A stretch of DNA of 20,152 bases from contig JANYFF010000348.1 of the NCBI GenBank assembly GCA_025362825.1, positions 1 through 20,152 of the forward strand, given 5' to 3'. The notes beneath the pieces are model-generated. The model did no database searches, was not told the DNA's origin, and saw nothing but the letters and a program-made list of their open reading frames with translations. Both the position numbers and the translations under genes were made by a program. Shown one piece after another: positions 6,977-14,442 of the stretch. The number at the start of each line of letters is the position of its first letter. Position 1 is the first letter of the stretch. The DNA comes from Polaromonas sp. Its GTDB lineage: Bacteria > Pseudomonadota > Gammaproteobacteria > Burkholderiales > Burkholderiaceae_C.

Positions 6977-8582
6977 AGTGCACATTATGGTTTGAGGTAA
7001 TCCCGGCCTCCGGATTCACCTGTTTCTGATACCGCAACAAGCCACCTTGATAGCCACACGCAGCAAACAAGGCCTGCGAGGCAATATTGCCGAAGACAAC
7101 ATCAGCAAGGACTGTAAATGGCCTGCTTGCGCGCGAGGCCATAAAACGCTCTCCCGACACCAAAAGCCTCGCCCCAATCCCCAAGCCCTGTACCGCAGGG
7201 TCAAGATAAAGAGATACTTTGGTCGTGTCACTGTCTGCATCGTCGAAGCGAATGCAGCCCACCGCACGGTCTCCGATTTGCCCCACAAGCAACACACGCG
7301 ATGGGTCACCTATCACCTGGCGCATCCAGTTTTCGTGGTCTTCATAGGCGATTTCGTCAGTTTGCAGCGAAACCGCCCGTACGGAAGGATCGTTACGCCA
7401 GCCATGCAACATATGAGCGTCAGACACAACAGCCCTGCGCACGTGCAGGGTCTCACCCAGCAGGCACAGAGCCACGCGCTCAGCCCCCCGACCATCGACA
7501 AGAATGGCGGCGGTCCGGGACATGTGGTACCTCAGACCGGAGTCATCCAGCACCTGACGCAACACAGTGGCCAATGTGTCCACACTTTGACCATCGCCCG
7601 CGTCGTGTACACGGGAGATGGCCAGGCCGGCCTGCTTCAAGGCCCCCATACCTGCCAGTGCAGACGTTACAACCAGCTGATTTTTTGCCAGTGTCAAAAC
7701 TACCGACGGTACACCGATACAGCAACGCTCCCAGGTGGCCCCTCCACCAGCACCGATCTGCAAATCGTGCCGGGCAAAAAAGGCTGCCAGGCTGGGTTCA
7801 TCCAGCGTCAATACGGTATCCGGATATCGTGCGCAAACATCACGGAGGTCAGCAAGATGAGGGTTGGCAGAAGTGGAGACTATTTCAACAGTCCCGGCAA
7901 AGCCAGCGTCTTCCCGGCAAACTGCCAGAACTTGTGCAGATGCCGCCGCGGGATCAGTCCCGCCCATGAAAATACCAAGACTGCGAACCTCTGAACAAAA
8001 AGCATAGCGTGGAGCATTCCGGTAGCCGGAAGCCAGCAAGGCATAACGTGGTCCACCCAAAATCCTCAACTTACCCTCGGGTACAGGCAGGACTCGATCG
8101 ACATATTTGACCTTGTGGTCTGTCGCCCAGTTGTGGTCTATCAATAGGTCAGCTGTCAGACCCCTATCCGCCAGATCATCGATTACAGCAATACGACACG
8201 CCAGATTTTTACGAATCTGGTCATGCCAGCTTGAATCGAAGGCATAGTGATCTACAACCACCCAGTCTGGTGTAAAGGCGTGCAGTGCTTCGATAGTCTC
8301 CCAAGCATCACGTTGCCAGGGAGCACGTGCCCAGGCGACATGCGGCGGTTCAGCAGCAGAGGATCCGGCCAAATATTCCGGTTCATCAGGATTCGGCACG
8401 GACAACCACAGGACAGGAAATTCAGAGCCTGAAAGTACCGAGGATGCCACATTATCCAGCGAACGGCAGACCAGAACTACTTCAGCGCCCAAGCAGATCA
8501 ATTGACCGGCCAATGCCAGGCAACGTCGCAAATGACCCGTTCCTATCTCCGCAGAAGCATCGACGCGGATCGCCACTTTCAT
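6963..8582 (-). CDS. PseG-PseH fusion: UDP-6-deoxy-AltdiNAc hydrolase plus GNAT N-acetyltransferase
   Basis: One 539-residue frame joins two consecutive pseudaminic-acid enzymes. Residues 1 to about 345 match PseG, the hydrolase that removes UDP: the N terminus has RVDASAEIGTGHLRRC with the expected catalytic His17, followed by VVVDHY, IDDLADR, IFMGGTDP and IGAGGGATWERCCIGVPS. Residues from about 378 to 520 match PseH, the GNAT acetyltransferase that adds the 4-N-acetyl group: LHVRRAVVSDAHML, WRNDPSVR, HENWM and the acetyl-CoA loop VQGLGIGARLL. In Campylobacter and Helicobacter these are separate proteins. The frame stays open to 8663, but the ATG at 8582 gives the conserved MKVAIRVDAS start and leaves eight bases after the preceding gene. 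The C-terminal end overlaps pseI. No stop or frameshift separates the domains. Confidence 0.92.
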   Translation of the reverse strand: MKVAIRVDASAEIGTGHLRRCLALAGQLICLGAEVVLVCRSLDNVASSVLSGSEFPVLWLSVPNPDEPEYLAGSSAAEPPHVAWARAPWQRDAWETIEALHAFTPDWVVVDHYAFDSSWHDQIRKNLACRIAVIDDLADRGLTADLLIDHNWATDHKVKYVDRVLPVPEGKLRILGGPRYALLASGYRNAPRYAFCSEVRSLGIFMGGTDPAAASAQVLAVCREDAGFAGTVEIVSTSANPHLADLRDVCARYPDTVLTLDEPSLAAFFARHDLQIGAGGGATWERCCIGVPSVVLTLAKNQLVVTSALAGMGALKQAGLAISRVHDAGDGQSVDTLATVLRQVLDDSGLRYHMSRTAAILVDGRGAERVALCLLGETLHVRRAVVSDAHMLHGWRNDPSVRAVSLQTDEIAYEDHENWMRQVIGDPSRVLLVGQIGDRAVGCIRFDDADSDTTKVSLYLDPAVQGLGIGARLLVSGERFMASRASRPFTVLADVVFGNIASQALFAACGYQGGLLRYQKQVNPEAGITSNHNVHYENS

Positions 8583-8590
8583 CGCGATCG

Positions 8591-9877
8591 TCAGCGAACC
8601 TTGAACAATGGCACCAAGGGCTTGCAACGCAGCGTGTCTGCCAGCGTGTTTTTGTCCAGGCATTGTCCAATCATGGGCAGCACATCTGCATAGGCCGCAA
8701 CAAGAGCCTGTACATCGTCTTCCGTGTGAGCGTAGTTCACGTTATGCGTCCCCACCGAAAGAAAACCTCTCTGCAACATCTCCTGCATCCACAGCGTCTT
8801 GATTTCAAACGAGGTGGCTCCGCGTGCGTCACGAATATTCAGGAAGCTCCAGGTCGGGTGCCCACTGACAGAAAAAATATCTGTCAATCCCGAATCACTG
8901 ATCACTTTGGCCGTACCTGTCATGATCGCTTCACCTCGTGCATTCAGAGTGCCGACCACCGGTTGCTCACGCAATTTTGTAAGGGTGGCTTTGGCCGCCG
9001 CCAGAGACAGCGTTTCCCCTCCGAAAGTAAAGGAAAAGAAGATTTCCTCCATCAGCTTCATGACATCGCGTCGACCCGCCACGGCGGATACCGGATAGCC
9101 GTTGGCCAGACCCTTGCCAAAAGTAGCCAGGTCCGGCGTAACTCCGAACAACTCCTGCGCACCGCCATTGGCGTAACGGAATCCTGTGATGGTTTCGTCG
9201 AAAACCAGCAATGCGCCGTTTTGATGAGCCAGCGCCTTGACGCTCTCCAGAAAACCAGGCGCAGGGTCCACCACATTCATGGGTTCAAGGATCACGGCGG
9301 CAAACTCACCAGGATGCTGCTCAAACAACGCTGCTAGCGAAGCCAGATCGTTATAGGTAAAAGCATGGGTCAAATCCCGTACCGCATTTGGGACTCCCTG
9401 ATGGCGCGCAGTGGAGCCAATGTACCAGTCCTGCCAGCCATGGTAACCACACACAGCCACACGATCCCGTCCCGTAAAAGCCCTCGCGACCCTGATTGCA
9501 CCCGAGGTCGCATCTGAGCCGTTTTTGCCGAACCTGACCATTTCCGCACAGGGGACCATTTCGCAAATCAACTCCGCAACCTCTGTCTCCAGAGGGTGTG
9601 GCAATGAAAAAATAACGCCCGATTTCAGCTGCTCGGTTACGGCACTGGTTACGTCGTGGTCGTTGTAACCGAGCGTGATCGAGGCCAGACTGGACACAAA
9701 ATCAATGTACTCGTTCCCGTCCAGATCCCATACGCGTGCACCTTCTCCGCGTGTAATGAAGTAAGGAGAAACACCATAAGGATATTGCGTGCGGCTTTTG
9801 CTGAAGGTCTGGCTTCCCAAAGGAATAACCCGCTCCGCGCGTTCCAGATAGCGCATGGATGCTTCAAAATTTTTCAT
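8591..9877 (-). CDS. Class III PLP aminotransferase, glutamate-1-semialdehyde aminomutase-like
   Basis: The 428-residue protein has the fold-type I class III aminotransferase layout: VWDLDGNEYIDF near residue 49, the phosphate-binding GKNGSDATSGA (117-127), YHGWQD, DETITGFR with the PLP-contacting Asp227, and the Schiff-base Lys255 in ATFGKGLANGYP. It resembles glutamate-1-semialdehyde aminomutases, but its place between a methyltransferase and PseG-PseH makes tetrapyrrole synthesis unlikely. The cluster already has PseC for the required amination, so this second aminotransferase probably adds or moves an amino group on the nonulosonate, a precursor, or another glycan component. The substrate is unknown. 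It starts seven bases after the methyltransferase stop and ends eight bases before PseG-PseH. All key residues are present, so it should be active. Confidence 0.9.
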   Translation of the reverse strand: MKNFEASMRYLERAERVIPLGSQTFSKSRTQYPYGVSPYFITRGEGARVWDLDGNEYIDFVSSLASITLGYNDHDVTSAVTEQLKSGVIFSLPHPLETEVAELICEMVPCAEMVRFGKNGSDATSGAIRVARAFTGRDRVAVCGYHGWQDWYIGSTARHQGVPNAVRDLTHAFTYNDLASLAALFEQHPGEFAAVILEPMNVVDPAPGFLESVKALAHQNGALLVFDETITGFRYANGGAQELFGVTPDLATFGKGLANGYPVSAVAGRRDVMKLMEEIFFSFTFGGETLSLAAAKATLTKLREQPVVGTLNARGEAIMTGTAKVISDSGLTDIFSVSGHPTWSFLNIRDARGATSFEIKTLWMQEMLQRGFLSVGTHNVNYAHTEDDVQALVAAYADVLPMIGQCLDKNTLADTLRCKPLVPLFKVR

Positions 9878-9884
9878 GTTTGCT

Positions 9885-10580
9885 TCATACCGGCTGATAA
9901 GCCAGATCCATATTTTTATAGCAAATAGTCAGTGCCACACGCTCTTGCGGATCCTGTGTCCACGCCCCCGTCGTATGGCTGGTTGAATATTTTTCAACCA
10001 GACTATAGGCAGGATTGGCCAGAAAAAGACGTGCGTAATCCATTTTGTATGAATACAGTCCAGCCTTGTGATGGTATTCACGTTTACAAGGAACCAACGG
10101 ATCGAAGTCGACTACCACGAGCAGGCCACCGTCCCGCAACACGCGGTCGGCCTCGGCAACCACGCGTTGCAACAAGCTCCGGTCCACGAGATACAGACAA
10201 AAACCAAACCACACCATATCCTGCGACCCGTCACCGTAAGGTAGCGCGTCCGCCGTGCCTACGCACAGTTCGAGATGGGGGAAAGCGGCGGCTCCGGAAG
10301 AAACAGCGCGCCCCGAGGGATCGATGCCGGATCCCCTGATCTCGCGCACACTCGAAAGCCCATTCAGATTCCCGCCTTGTCCACATCCAATCTCCAATAC
10401 CTGCGATGCAGTGGTCCCGCCATGAGGTAAATGTTGTGCAATTCGCTCGACCAGACTGTCTCGAAGCGGTGAGCTTTCCGCCAGTGCGATCCGGTTACGG
10501 TCGAACCATTCATCTCCCTCCGACCGGACAAACACCGATTTTTGCAAGGGCTCCTGCGGATCTGCCTTGAAGTTGCTCAT
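9885..10580 (-). CDS. Class I SAM-dependent methyltransferase
   Basis: The 231-residue protein contains a Rossmann methyltransferase core: motif I VLEIGCGQG (61-69), the acidic residue of motif II at Asp87 (GSGIDPSG), ADALPYGDGSQDMVWF around 110-125, and VLRDGGLLVVVDF near 147-159. No membrane segment or second domain is seen. The acceptor could be a hydroxyl or amino group of the sugar or its acyl chain; sequence does not say. The ATG overlaps the SpsF-like stop by four bases, and GGAG lies seven bases upstream of the start. Coupling to the cytidylyltransferase gene suggests a role in modifying the same sugar, which is inference. The fold assignment is firm; the specific reaction is unknown. 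Confidence 0.88.
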   Translation of the reverse strand: MSNFKADPQEPLQKSVFVRSEGDEWFDRNRIALAESSPLRDSLVERIAQHLPHGGTTASQVLEIGCGQGGNLNGLSSVREIRGSGIDPSGRAVSSGAAAFPHLELCVGTADALPYGDGSQDMVWFGFCLYLVDRSLLQRVVAEADRVLRDGGLLVVVDFDPLVPCKREYHHKAGLYSYKMDYARLFLANPAYSLVEKYSTSHTTGAWTQDPQERVALTICYKNMDLAYQPV

Positions 10581-11335
10581 GGCCAGACTCCATCCCGCGC
10601 AAGACTGGTCGCCAAACCTTCGTTTCTTGTATGAGGATTCATGTCACGAAGCACTGCATTTCGGGACATCTCGCGCAAAATATCAAACAGGTCAAATTGC
10701 CCATCCTCTGGAAGAGCCCATACAAGCTCCCGTACCATTTCGAGATCGTCAGGATAGTCAACCGTAAGCCGGAGATCCGAGAAGTCACAAAGCGCGCGGA
10801 GGTTTGCCCTGGAGCAGCCAGACTTTTCTTCCCGCATCCATAGCGTCACATGTTCACGATGCGGAGCCCGGGTAGCTTCCATGAGTGCACGACCCAAAAC
10901 CTCACGCGTGAAGCATTCCACATCCAATCCATCGGGATACGTAGCGGGATCCACATTGCTGGCGTAATCGGTGGATGCGCTGCGACGCAAGCTTATAACT
11001 GCGTCAATGACGTCTGGATCAATCAGCGGGCAGTCACCGGTTAGCCTTACTATATCCTGAGAATCAAAGGCTTGTGCTGCATCCGCATAACGTTTCAGGA
11101 CGTTTTCCAGATCGCCCCTGAACACGTGCACATCAGCTTCTTCGAGTGCATTCGCAAGTGCATCGTCGCTGGCATCCGTACTGGTCACCACAACGACGTC
11201 ATCTAGCAAACGTGCTTTACGGGCGCGGCGCGCCATATAAACAATCATTGGCACGCCAGCCAGTGGCAACAGGACCTTTCCAGGAAAGCGGCTACTGGAC
11301 ATTCTTGCCTGGATAAATGCAATCGCCCTGTTCAT
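10577..11335 (-). CDS. SpsF-like cytidylyltransferase, candidate CMP-nonulosonate synthetase
   Basis: The 252-residue protein starts with the nucleotidyltransferase signature IQARMSSSRFPGK (8-20), and has VRLTGDCPLIDP (96-107), YPDGLDVECFT (133-143), REHVT and RLTVDYPDD. These match Bacillus SpsF and KdsB-like cytidylyltransferases. Automatic annotation often calls such proteins glycosyltransferases, but the motifs are those of sugar-nucleotide synthesis. No canonical PseF occurs in the window, so this is the best candidate to activate the nonulosonic acid with CTP. The Bacillus sps operon similarly combines SpsF with NeuB-like SpsE and PseG-like SpsG. The start has GGAGGG at 11339-11344, very close to the ATG. 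Both ends overlap neighbours by four bases. A divergent specificity from PseF may reflect an altered product. Confidence 0.87.
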   Translation of the reverse strand: MNRAIAFIQARMSSSRFPGKVLLPLAGVPMIVYMARRARKARLLDDVVVVTSTDASDDALANALEEADVHVFRGDLENVLKRYADAAQAFDSQDIVRLTGDCPLIDPDVIDAVISLRRSASTDYASNVDPATYPDGLDVECFTREVLGRALMEATRAPHREHVTLWMREEKSGCSRANLRALCDFSDLRLTVDYPDDLEMVRELVWALPEDGQFDLFDILREMSRNAVLRDMNPHTRNEGLATSLARDGVWP

Positions 11336-12198
11336 GAACCCTCCGGAGGCCAGTATCGCGGATCAATAACCGTATTTGCAGAAATAGCAAGTTCAGGCGC
11401 GACGACCACCGGTGCATCGGACCATGCCTGAGCGAGCTGCTCGAGTTGCGCCAGGTTATCGACGCCAACCACACAGTGACTGGTGCCGGTAAATCCCTTA
11501 ATAATTCCCAAAGCGGCCGTCATGGGTGGCATATGGTGGTATTCGCACCACGCCCACCAATGCCGAAGTGCATTTGCGGCCGCCGGTATGCGCTTAGCTG
11601 CCAGCAGTTCTGGCATTAAAAGCAGCCCCTGCAAGAATGCCGAGCGCACATGAATTTCCGATGGCTGAGTTGCCGACAGGGCTGCCGACATGAGCCGCTG
11701 GTCGAAAGCGTTTCCAGGCAACTGGGCAATCGCCACAGGAAAAAGCGATTGCAGCTTTTGCAAGGTGGCAGGGTCGTAACAAGAAACGCCGAGTTTCAGA
11801 TTACGGCTTACTGCAATTGCCTCACACGCTGCCCATAGAACTTCTCCATCGTCATCAAGCAAATCCTCCGCGCGATGAAACATCAGCCCACGCAAGGCAG
11901 TGCCAAGACGATCACAAGACCTTAAAACCTCGGAGGTAACCCATGCACGCAAGCCAGGTTCATTTAGATTCGAAGGCTTTGGACTTATCTTGCTAATGAC
12001 CCGAAACTGCGACCTGCCCACTAGAGATGCCAGTCGCACCTCAATATCTCCGTAGGCCGAAGCAGTATCGAGTACACCTATTCCAAGCTCGGCGGCTCTC
12101 AACAATATGGCCTTCACCTCAGCTTCTGGAACAATGCTTCCCCGCCCAGCAACCCCATACTTCAGGCCAAACTGAGCTGTACCCAAGGCGAGCTGCAT
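11332..12198 (-). CDS. Aldo/keto reductase family oxidoreductase
   Basis: The 288-residue protein opens with LALGTAQFGLKYGVAG, a typical aldo/keto reductase start, and all four catalytic tetrad positions are filled: Asp44 and Tyr49 in VLDTASAYGD, Lys70 in VISKIS and His108 in LMFHRAED. Later segments (LGVSCYDPATL, IAQLPGNAFDQRL) follow the TIM-barrel pattern. The family reduces or oxidises sugar carbonyls and hydroxyls with NADP(H). Placed between pseC and the SpsF-like gene, it may alter a carbonyl or a stereocentre on the nonulosonate or its precursor, possibly creating the keto group that the class III aminotransferase uses. That pairing is a hypothesis. The gene starts 13 bases after pseC and overlaps the SpsF-like start (ATGA). 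Confidence 0.88.
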   Translation of the reverse strand: MQLALGTAQFGLKYGVAGRGSIVPEAEVKAILLRAAELGIGVLDTASAYGDIEVRLASLVGRSQFRVISKISPKPSNLNEPGLRAWVTSEVLRSCDRLGTALRGLMFHRAEDLLDDDGEVLWAACEAIAVSRNLKLGVSCYDPATLQKLQSLFPVAIAQLPGNAFDQRLMSAALSATQPSEIHVRSAFLQGLLLMPELLAAKRIPAAANALRHWWAWCEYHHMPPMTAALGIIKGFTGTSHCVVGVDNLAQLEQLAQAWSDAPVVVAPELAISANTVIDPRYWPPEGS

Positions 12199-12211
12199 AT
12201 CGTGCGCAGCC

Positions 12212-13381
12212 CTAGGCGGTCAACGCGGCATGAAGCACACTTGCCACACGGTGTTGTTGCTCATCTGTCATTGAGGGAAACAACGGCAGCGTCAACGCCC
12301 GATTGTAGTAATGCTCAGCCGCCGGGAAGTCGCCCTTCGAAAATCCCATGCGGGCATAAAAGGGCTGCGTATGGATGGGGATGTAATGGACATTGACACC
12401 GATTTGGGCATTCCGCATCGCATTGAAAACAGACTGGCGTGAAATACCAGTACGCGCCTCATCAACTTCCACTACGTAAAGGTGCCAGGCAGAGCGCGAA
12501 TCCGCCTCACGCAAAGGAAGGATCAAGGGCAAGGATGACAGCATCTGGTCATAGCGATCAGCCAGCGCTGTTCGCCTCGATTGCAGGGAATCGAGACGCT
12601 GCAGCTGAGACAAACCAAGCGCAGCCTGCAAATCAGTCAGGCGGTAATTAAAACCCAGCAGGTGCTGCTCGTACGTCCAGGGGCCGTCGGCAGGCTGCTC
12701 CAGATCCGCCACATCACGGGTCATGCCGTGCGAGCGCAGCAGTCGCAACTCCTTTGCAATTTTCGCGTCCTGCGTAGTTACCATCCCCCCCTCGGCGGTG
12801 GTCACAATTTTAACCGCGTGAAAACTGAAAACCGTCACATCCGCATATTGACCGCCAACAGGTCGCCCGCGGTAGACAGCTCCAGTAGCGTGAGATGCGT
12901 CCTCCAGAATTTTGAATCCATATCGATCAGCGAGCAATCTCAATGCGCGCAGATCACAGGGCAACCCTGCGAAGTCAACAGGTATGACAACCTGCGGCAA
13001 CTGGTCCACCTCAGCCGCACATTCAAGCTTTTTTGCCAATTGTTCAATGCTGATGTTTCTGGTCAAGGGATCAATGTCGACAAAGTCAATCACAGCACCG
13101 CAATACATCGCGCAATTGGCAGAAGCCAGAAAACTGTTCGGACTGGTCCAGACACGTGACCCTCGCGTTACACCAAGCGCCAGGCAGGCTATGTGAAGCC
13201 CAGCCGTCGCATTTGAAACGGCGACAGCATGAGCTACTTCGTGGCGCTGCGCAAAGCAATTCTCGAACTCGACCACACGTGGGCCCTGGGTCAGATACTC
13301 CTCGCGCAATACAAGCGTTACCGCCGCGACATCCTCTTCTGAAATGTTCTGACAGCTATAGGGTATGAAAGATTCGGTCAT
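12212..13381 (-). CDS. pseC: UDP-4-amino-4,6-dideoxy-N-acetyl-beta-L-altrosamine transaminase
   Basis: PseC uses PLP and glutamate to aminate C4 of the keto sugar made by PseB. The 389-residue protein belongs to the DegT/DnrJ/EryC1/StrS aminotransferases. It has NATAGLHIACLALG (57-70), LEDASHATGA with Asp161, and the PLP lysine Lys191 in VTVFSFHAVKIVTTAEGG. FNYRLTDLQAALG and VHYIPIHTQPFY complete the family pattern. The N terminus FIPYSCQNISEEDVAAV is typical of PseC. It follows pseB after 18 bases, the usual pairing in pseudaminic-acid loci, which strengthens the specific call over other sugar aminotransferases. No unusual residue was noticed at the active site. Confidence 0.93.
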   Translation of the reverse strand: MTESFIPYSCQNISEEDVAAVTLVLREEYLTQGPRVVEFENCFAQRHEVAHAVAVSNATAGLHIACLALGVTRGSRVWTSPNSFLASANCAMYCGAVIDFVDIDPLTRNISIEQLAKKLECAAEVDQLPQVVIPVDFAGLPCDLRALRLLADRYGFKILEDASHATGAVYRGRPVGGQYADVTVFSFHAVKIVTTAEGGMVTTQDAKIAKELRLLRSHGMTRDVADLEQPADGPWTYEQHLLGFNYRLTDLQAALGLSQLQRLDSLQSRRTALADRYDQMLSSLPLILPLREADSRSAWHLYVVEVDEARTGISRQSVFNAMRNAQIGVNVHYIPIHTQPFYARMGFSKGDFPAAEHYYNRALTLPLFPSMTDEQQHRVASVLHAALTA

Positions 13382-13399
13382 GCGCTTGTCCGCACCCCG

Positions 13400-14407
13400 C
13401 TAATCAACAGCGGCCGCCACATAGGCTGAAATCAATTCACGGAGCTGTGCAACAGACAGAAAGTCAGGGTTGCTGCCACTATCGTATGAAAACCCGGGGG
13501 CCACGCGATGCGCTCCGCTTTTGTTGCAGTAGTCCTCAATGCTGTAATTTTCAGTTGTCGGTAGAACTGCAAAATAGCGTCCCAGATCAACTGTATTAAA
13601 ACTGTCACTGGCCGTGATCATTTCTTCATGAATTTTTTCGCCTGGTCGAATTCCCACGATCTCGTGACGGCACTCGGGTGCAATGGCTTCCGCGACATCG
13701 CCGATCCGATAGGAGGGAATTTTGGGGACGAGTATTTCACCGCCCCAGTTATGTTCGATGGACCACAACACCATATCCACACCATCCTGCAGGGAAATGT
13801 TGAAACGGGTCATGCGCGGATCCGTAATGGGCAAAGCTCCACTTTTACGGCATCTGAGAAAAAATGGGATCACCGACCCCCTGCTGCCCATGACATTTCC
13901 ATAGCGAACTACGCTGAAGCGCAGGTCGCGTTTGCCGCGTATGTTGTTGGCCGCCACAAAAAGTTTATCTGAACAAAGCTTTGTTGCGCCATAAAGGTTG
14001 ATAGGTGCAGCGGCTTTGTCGGTAGACAGCGCCACCACGCGCTGTACGCCCTGATCAAGGCAGGCTTCAATAAGATTTTGGGCACCAATGACGTTCGTCT
14101 TGATGCATTCGAACGGGTTGTATTCAGCGGCCGGAACCTGCTTGAGCGCCGCAGCATGGACAACTACATCAATACCTTCCAGTGCCCTGCGCAAACGTGG
14201 TTCGTCGCGGATATCCCCGATGAAATACCTGATGCCGGGATATTTGGCTTCAGGGAACTCAAGCGACATTTCGTATTGCTTGAGTTCATCACGTGAATAA
14301 ACTACCAATCTTCTGGTTTCAGGAAATCGCGTCAATACCGTTTTAACAAACGCTTTGCCAAAAGACCCGGTTCCGCCGGTAATAAGAATCGATTTATTGG
14401 AAAGCAT
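13400..14407 (-). CDS. pseB: UDP-N-acetylglucosamine 4,6-dehydratase (C5-inverting)
   Basis: PseB starts the pseudaminic-acid pathway by dehydrating UDP-GlcNAc and inverting C5. The 335-residue SDR protein has the NADP-binding motif ITGGTGSFGKAF (9-20), the strand-helix signature VVYSRDELKQYEM, and the catalytic group Asp130, Lys131, Tyr139 and Lys143 in STDKAAAPINLYGATK. VRYGNVMGSRGSVIPFF and IRPGEKIHEEMI are typical PseB segments. Unlike the WbpM-like protein in this window, it has no membrane part and uses the Tyr form of the catalytic triad, so the two dehydratases are not duplicates. The preceding 35 bases are strikingly A/T-rich and contain a TATAAT hexamer. No strong ribosome-binding site is seen. 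Confidence 0.95.
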   Translation of the reverse strand: MLSNKSILITGGTGSFGKAFVKTVLTRFPETRRLVVYSRDELKQYEMSLEFPEAKYPGIRYFIGDIRDEPRLRRALEGIDVVVHAAALKQVPAAEYNPFECIKTNVIGAQNLIEACLDQGVQRVVALSTDKAAAPINLYGATKLCSDKLFVAANNIRGKRDLRFSVVRYGNVMGSRGSVIPFFLRCRKSGALPITDPRMTRFNISLQDGVDMVLWSIEHNWGGEILVPKIPSYRIGDVAEAIAPECRHEIVGIRPGEKIHEEMITASDSFNTVDLGRYFAVLPTTENYSIEDYCNKSGAHRVAPGFSYDSGSNPDFLSVAQLRELISAYVAAAVD

Positions 14408-14414
14408 CTTTAAA

Positions 14415-14420
14415 ATTATA
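14415..14420 (-). promoter_or_regulatory. Possible -10 box just upstream of pseB
   Basis: The - strand reads TATAAT here, in the longest intergenic gap of the operon (14408-14442), which is much more A/T-rich than its surroundings. It lies only seven bases before the pseB ATG, so a transcript from it would be almost leaderless, and no good -35 box sits 17 bases upstream. It could be an internal promoter for the pse genes or simply A/T-rich spacer. Confidence 0.22.
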
Positions 14421-14442
14421 AAAATAAACGGGCTGTATATAG

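Noticed and set aside
7047..7994. Long + strand open frame of 315 codons antisense to the PseG-PseH gene
   Set aside because: Composition is irregular (many Arg, His, Gln, Cys), there are no recognisable motifs, and the opposite strand encodes a full set of conserved motifs. It is a frame shadow.
8583..8663. Upstream extension of the PseG-PseH frame by 27 codons
   Set aside because: It overlaps the aminotransferase coding region and has no family similarity; the ATG at 8582 gives the conserved PseG N terminus with His17 in the expected position.
8327..9337. Long + strand open frame of 336 codons
   Set aside because: It runs antisense across the boundary of two well-supported genes, has no family features and is rich in Arg/His/Gln, as expected of an antisense shadow.
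9913..9925. TTTTTATAGCAAA near the end of the methyltransferase gene, and a similar TTTTTGTAGCAA near 18074
   Set aside because: Only half of the supposed element is present and both lie in coding frames without disruption; not enough to call repeats.
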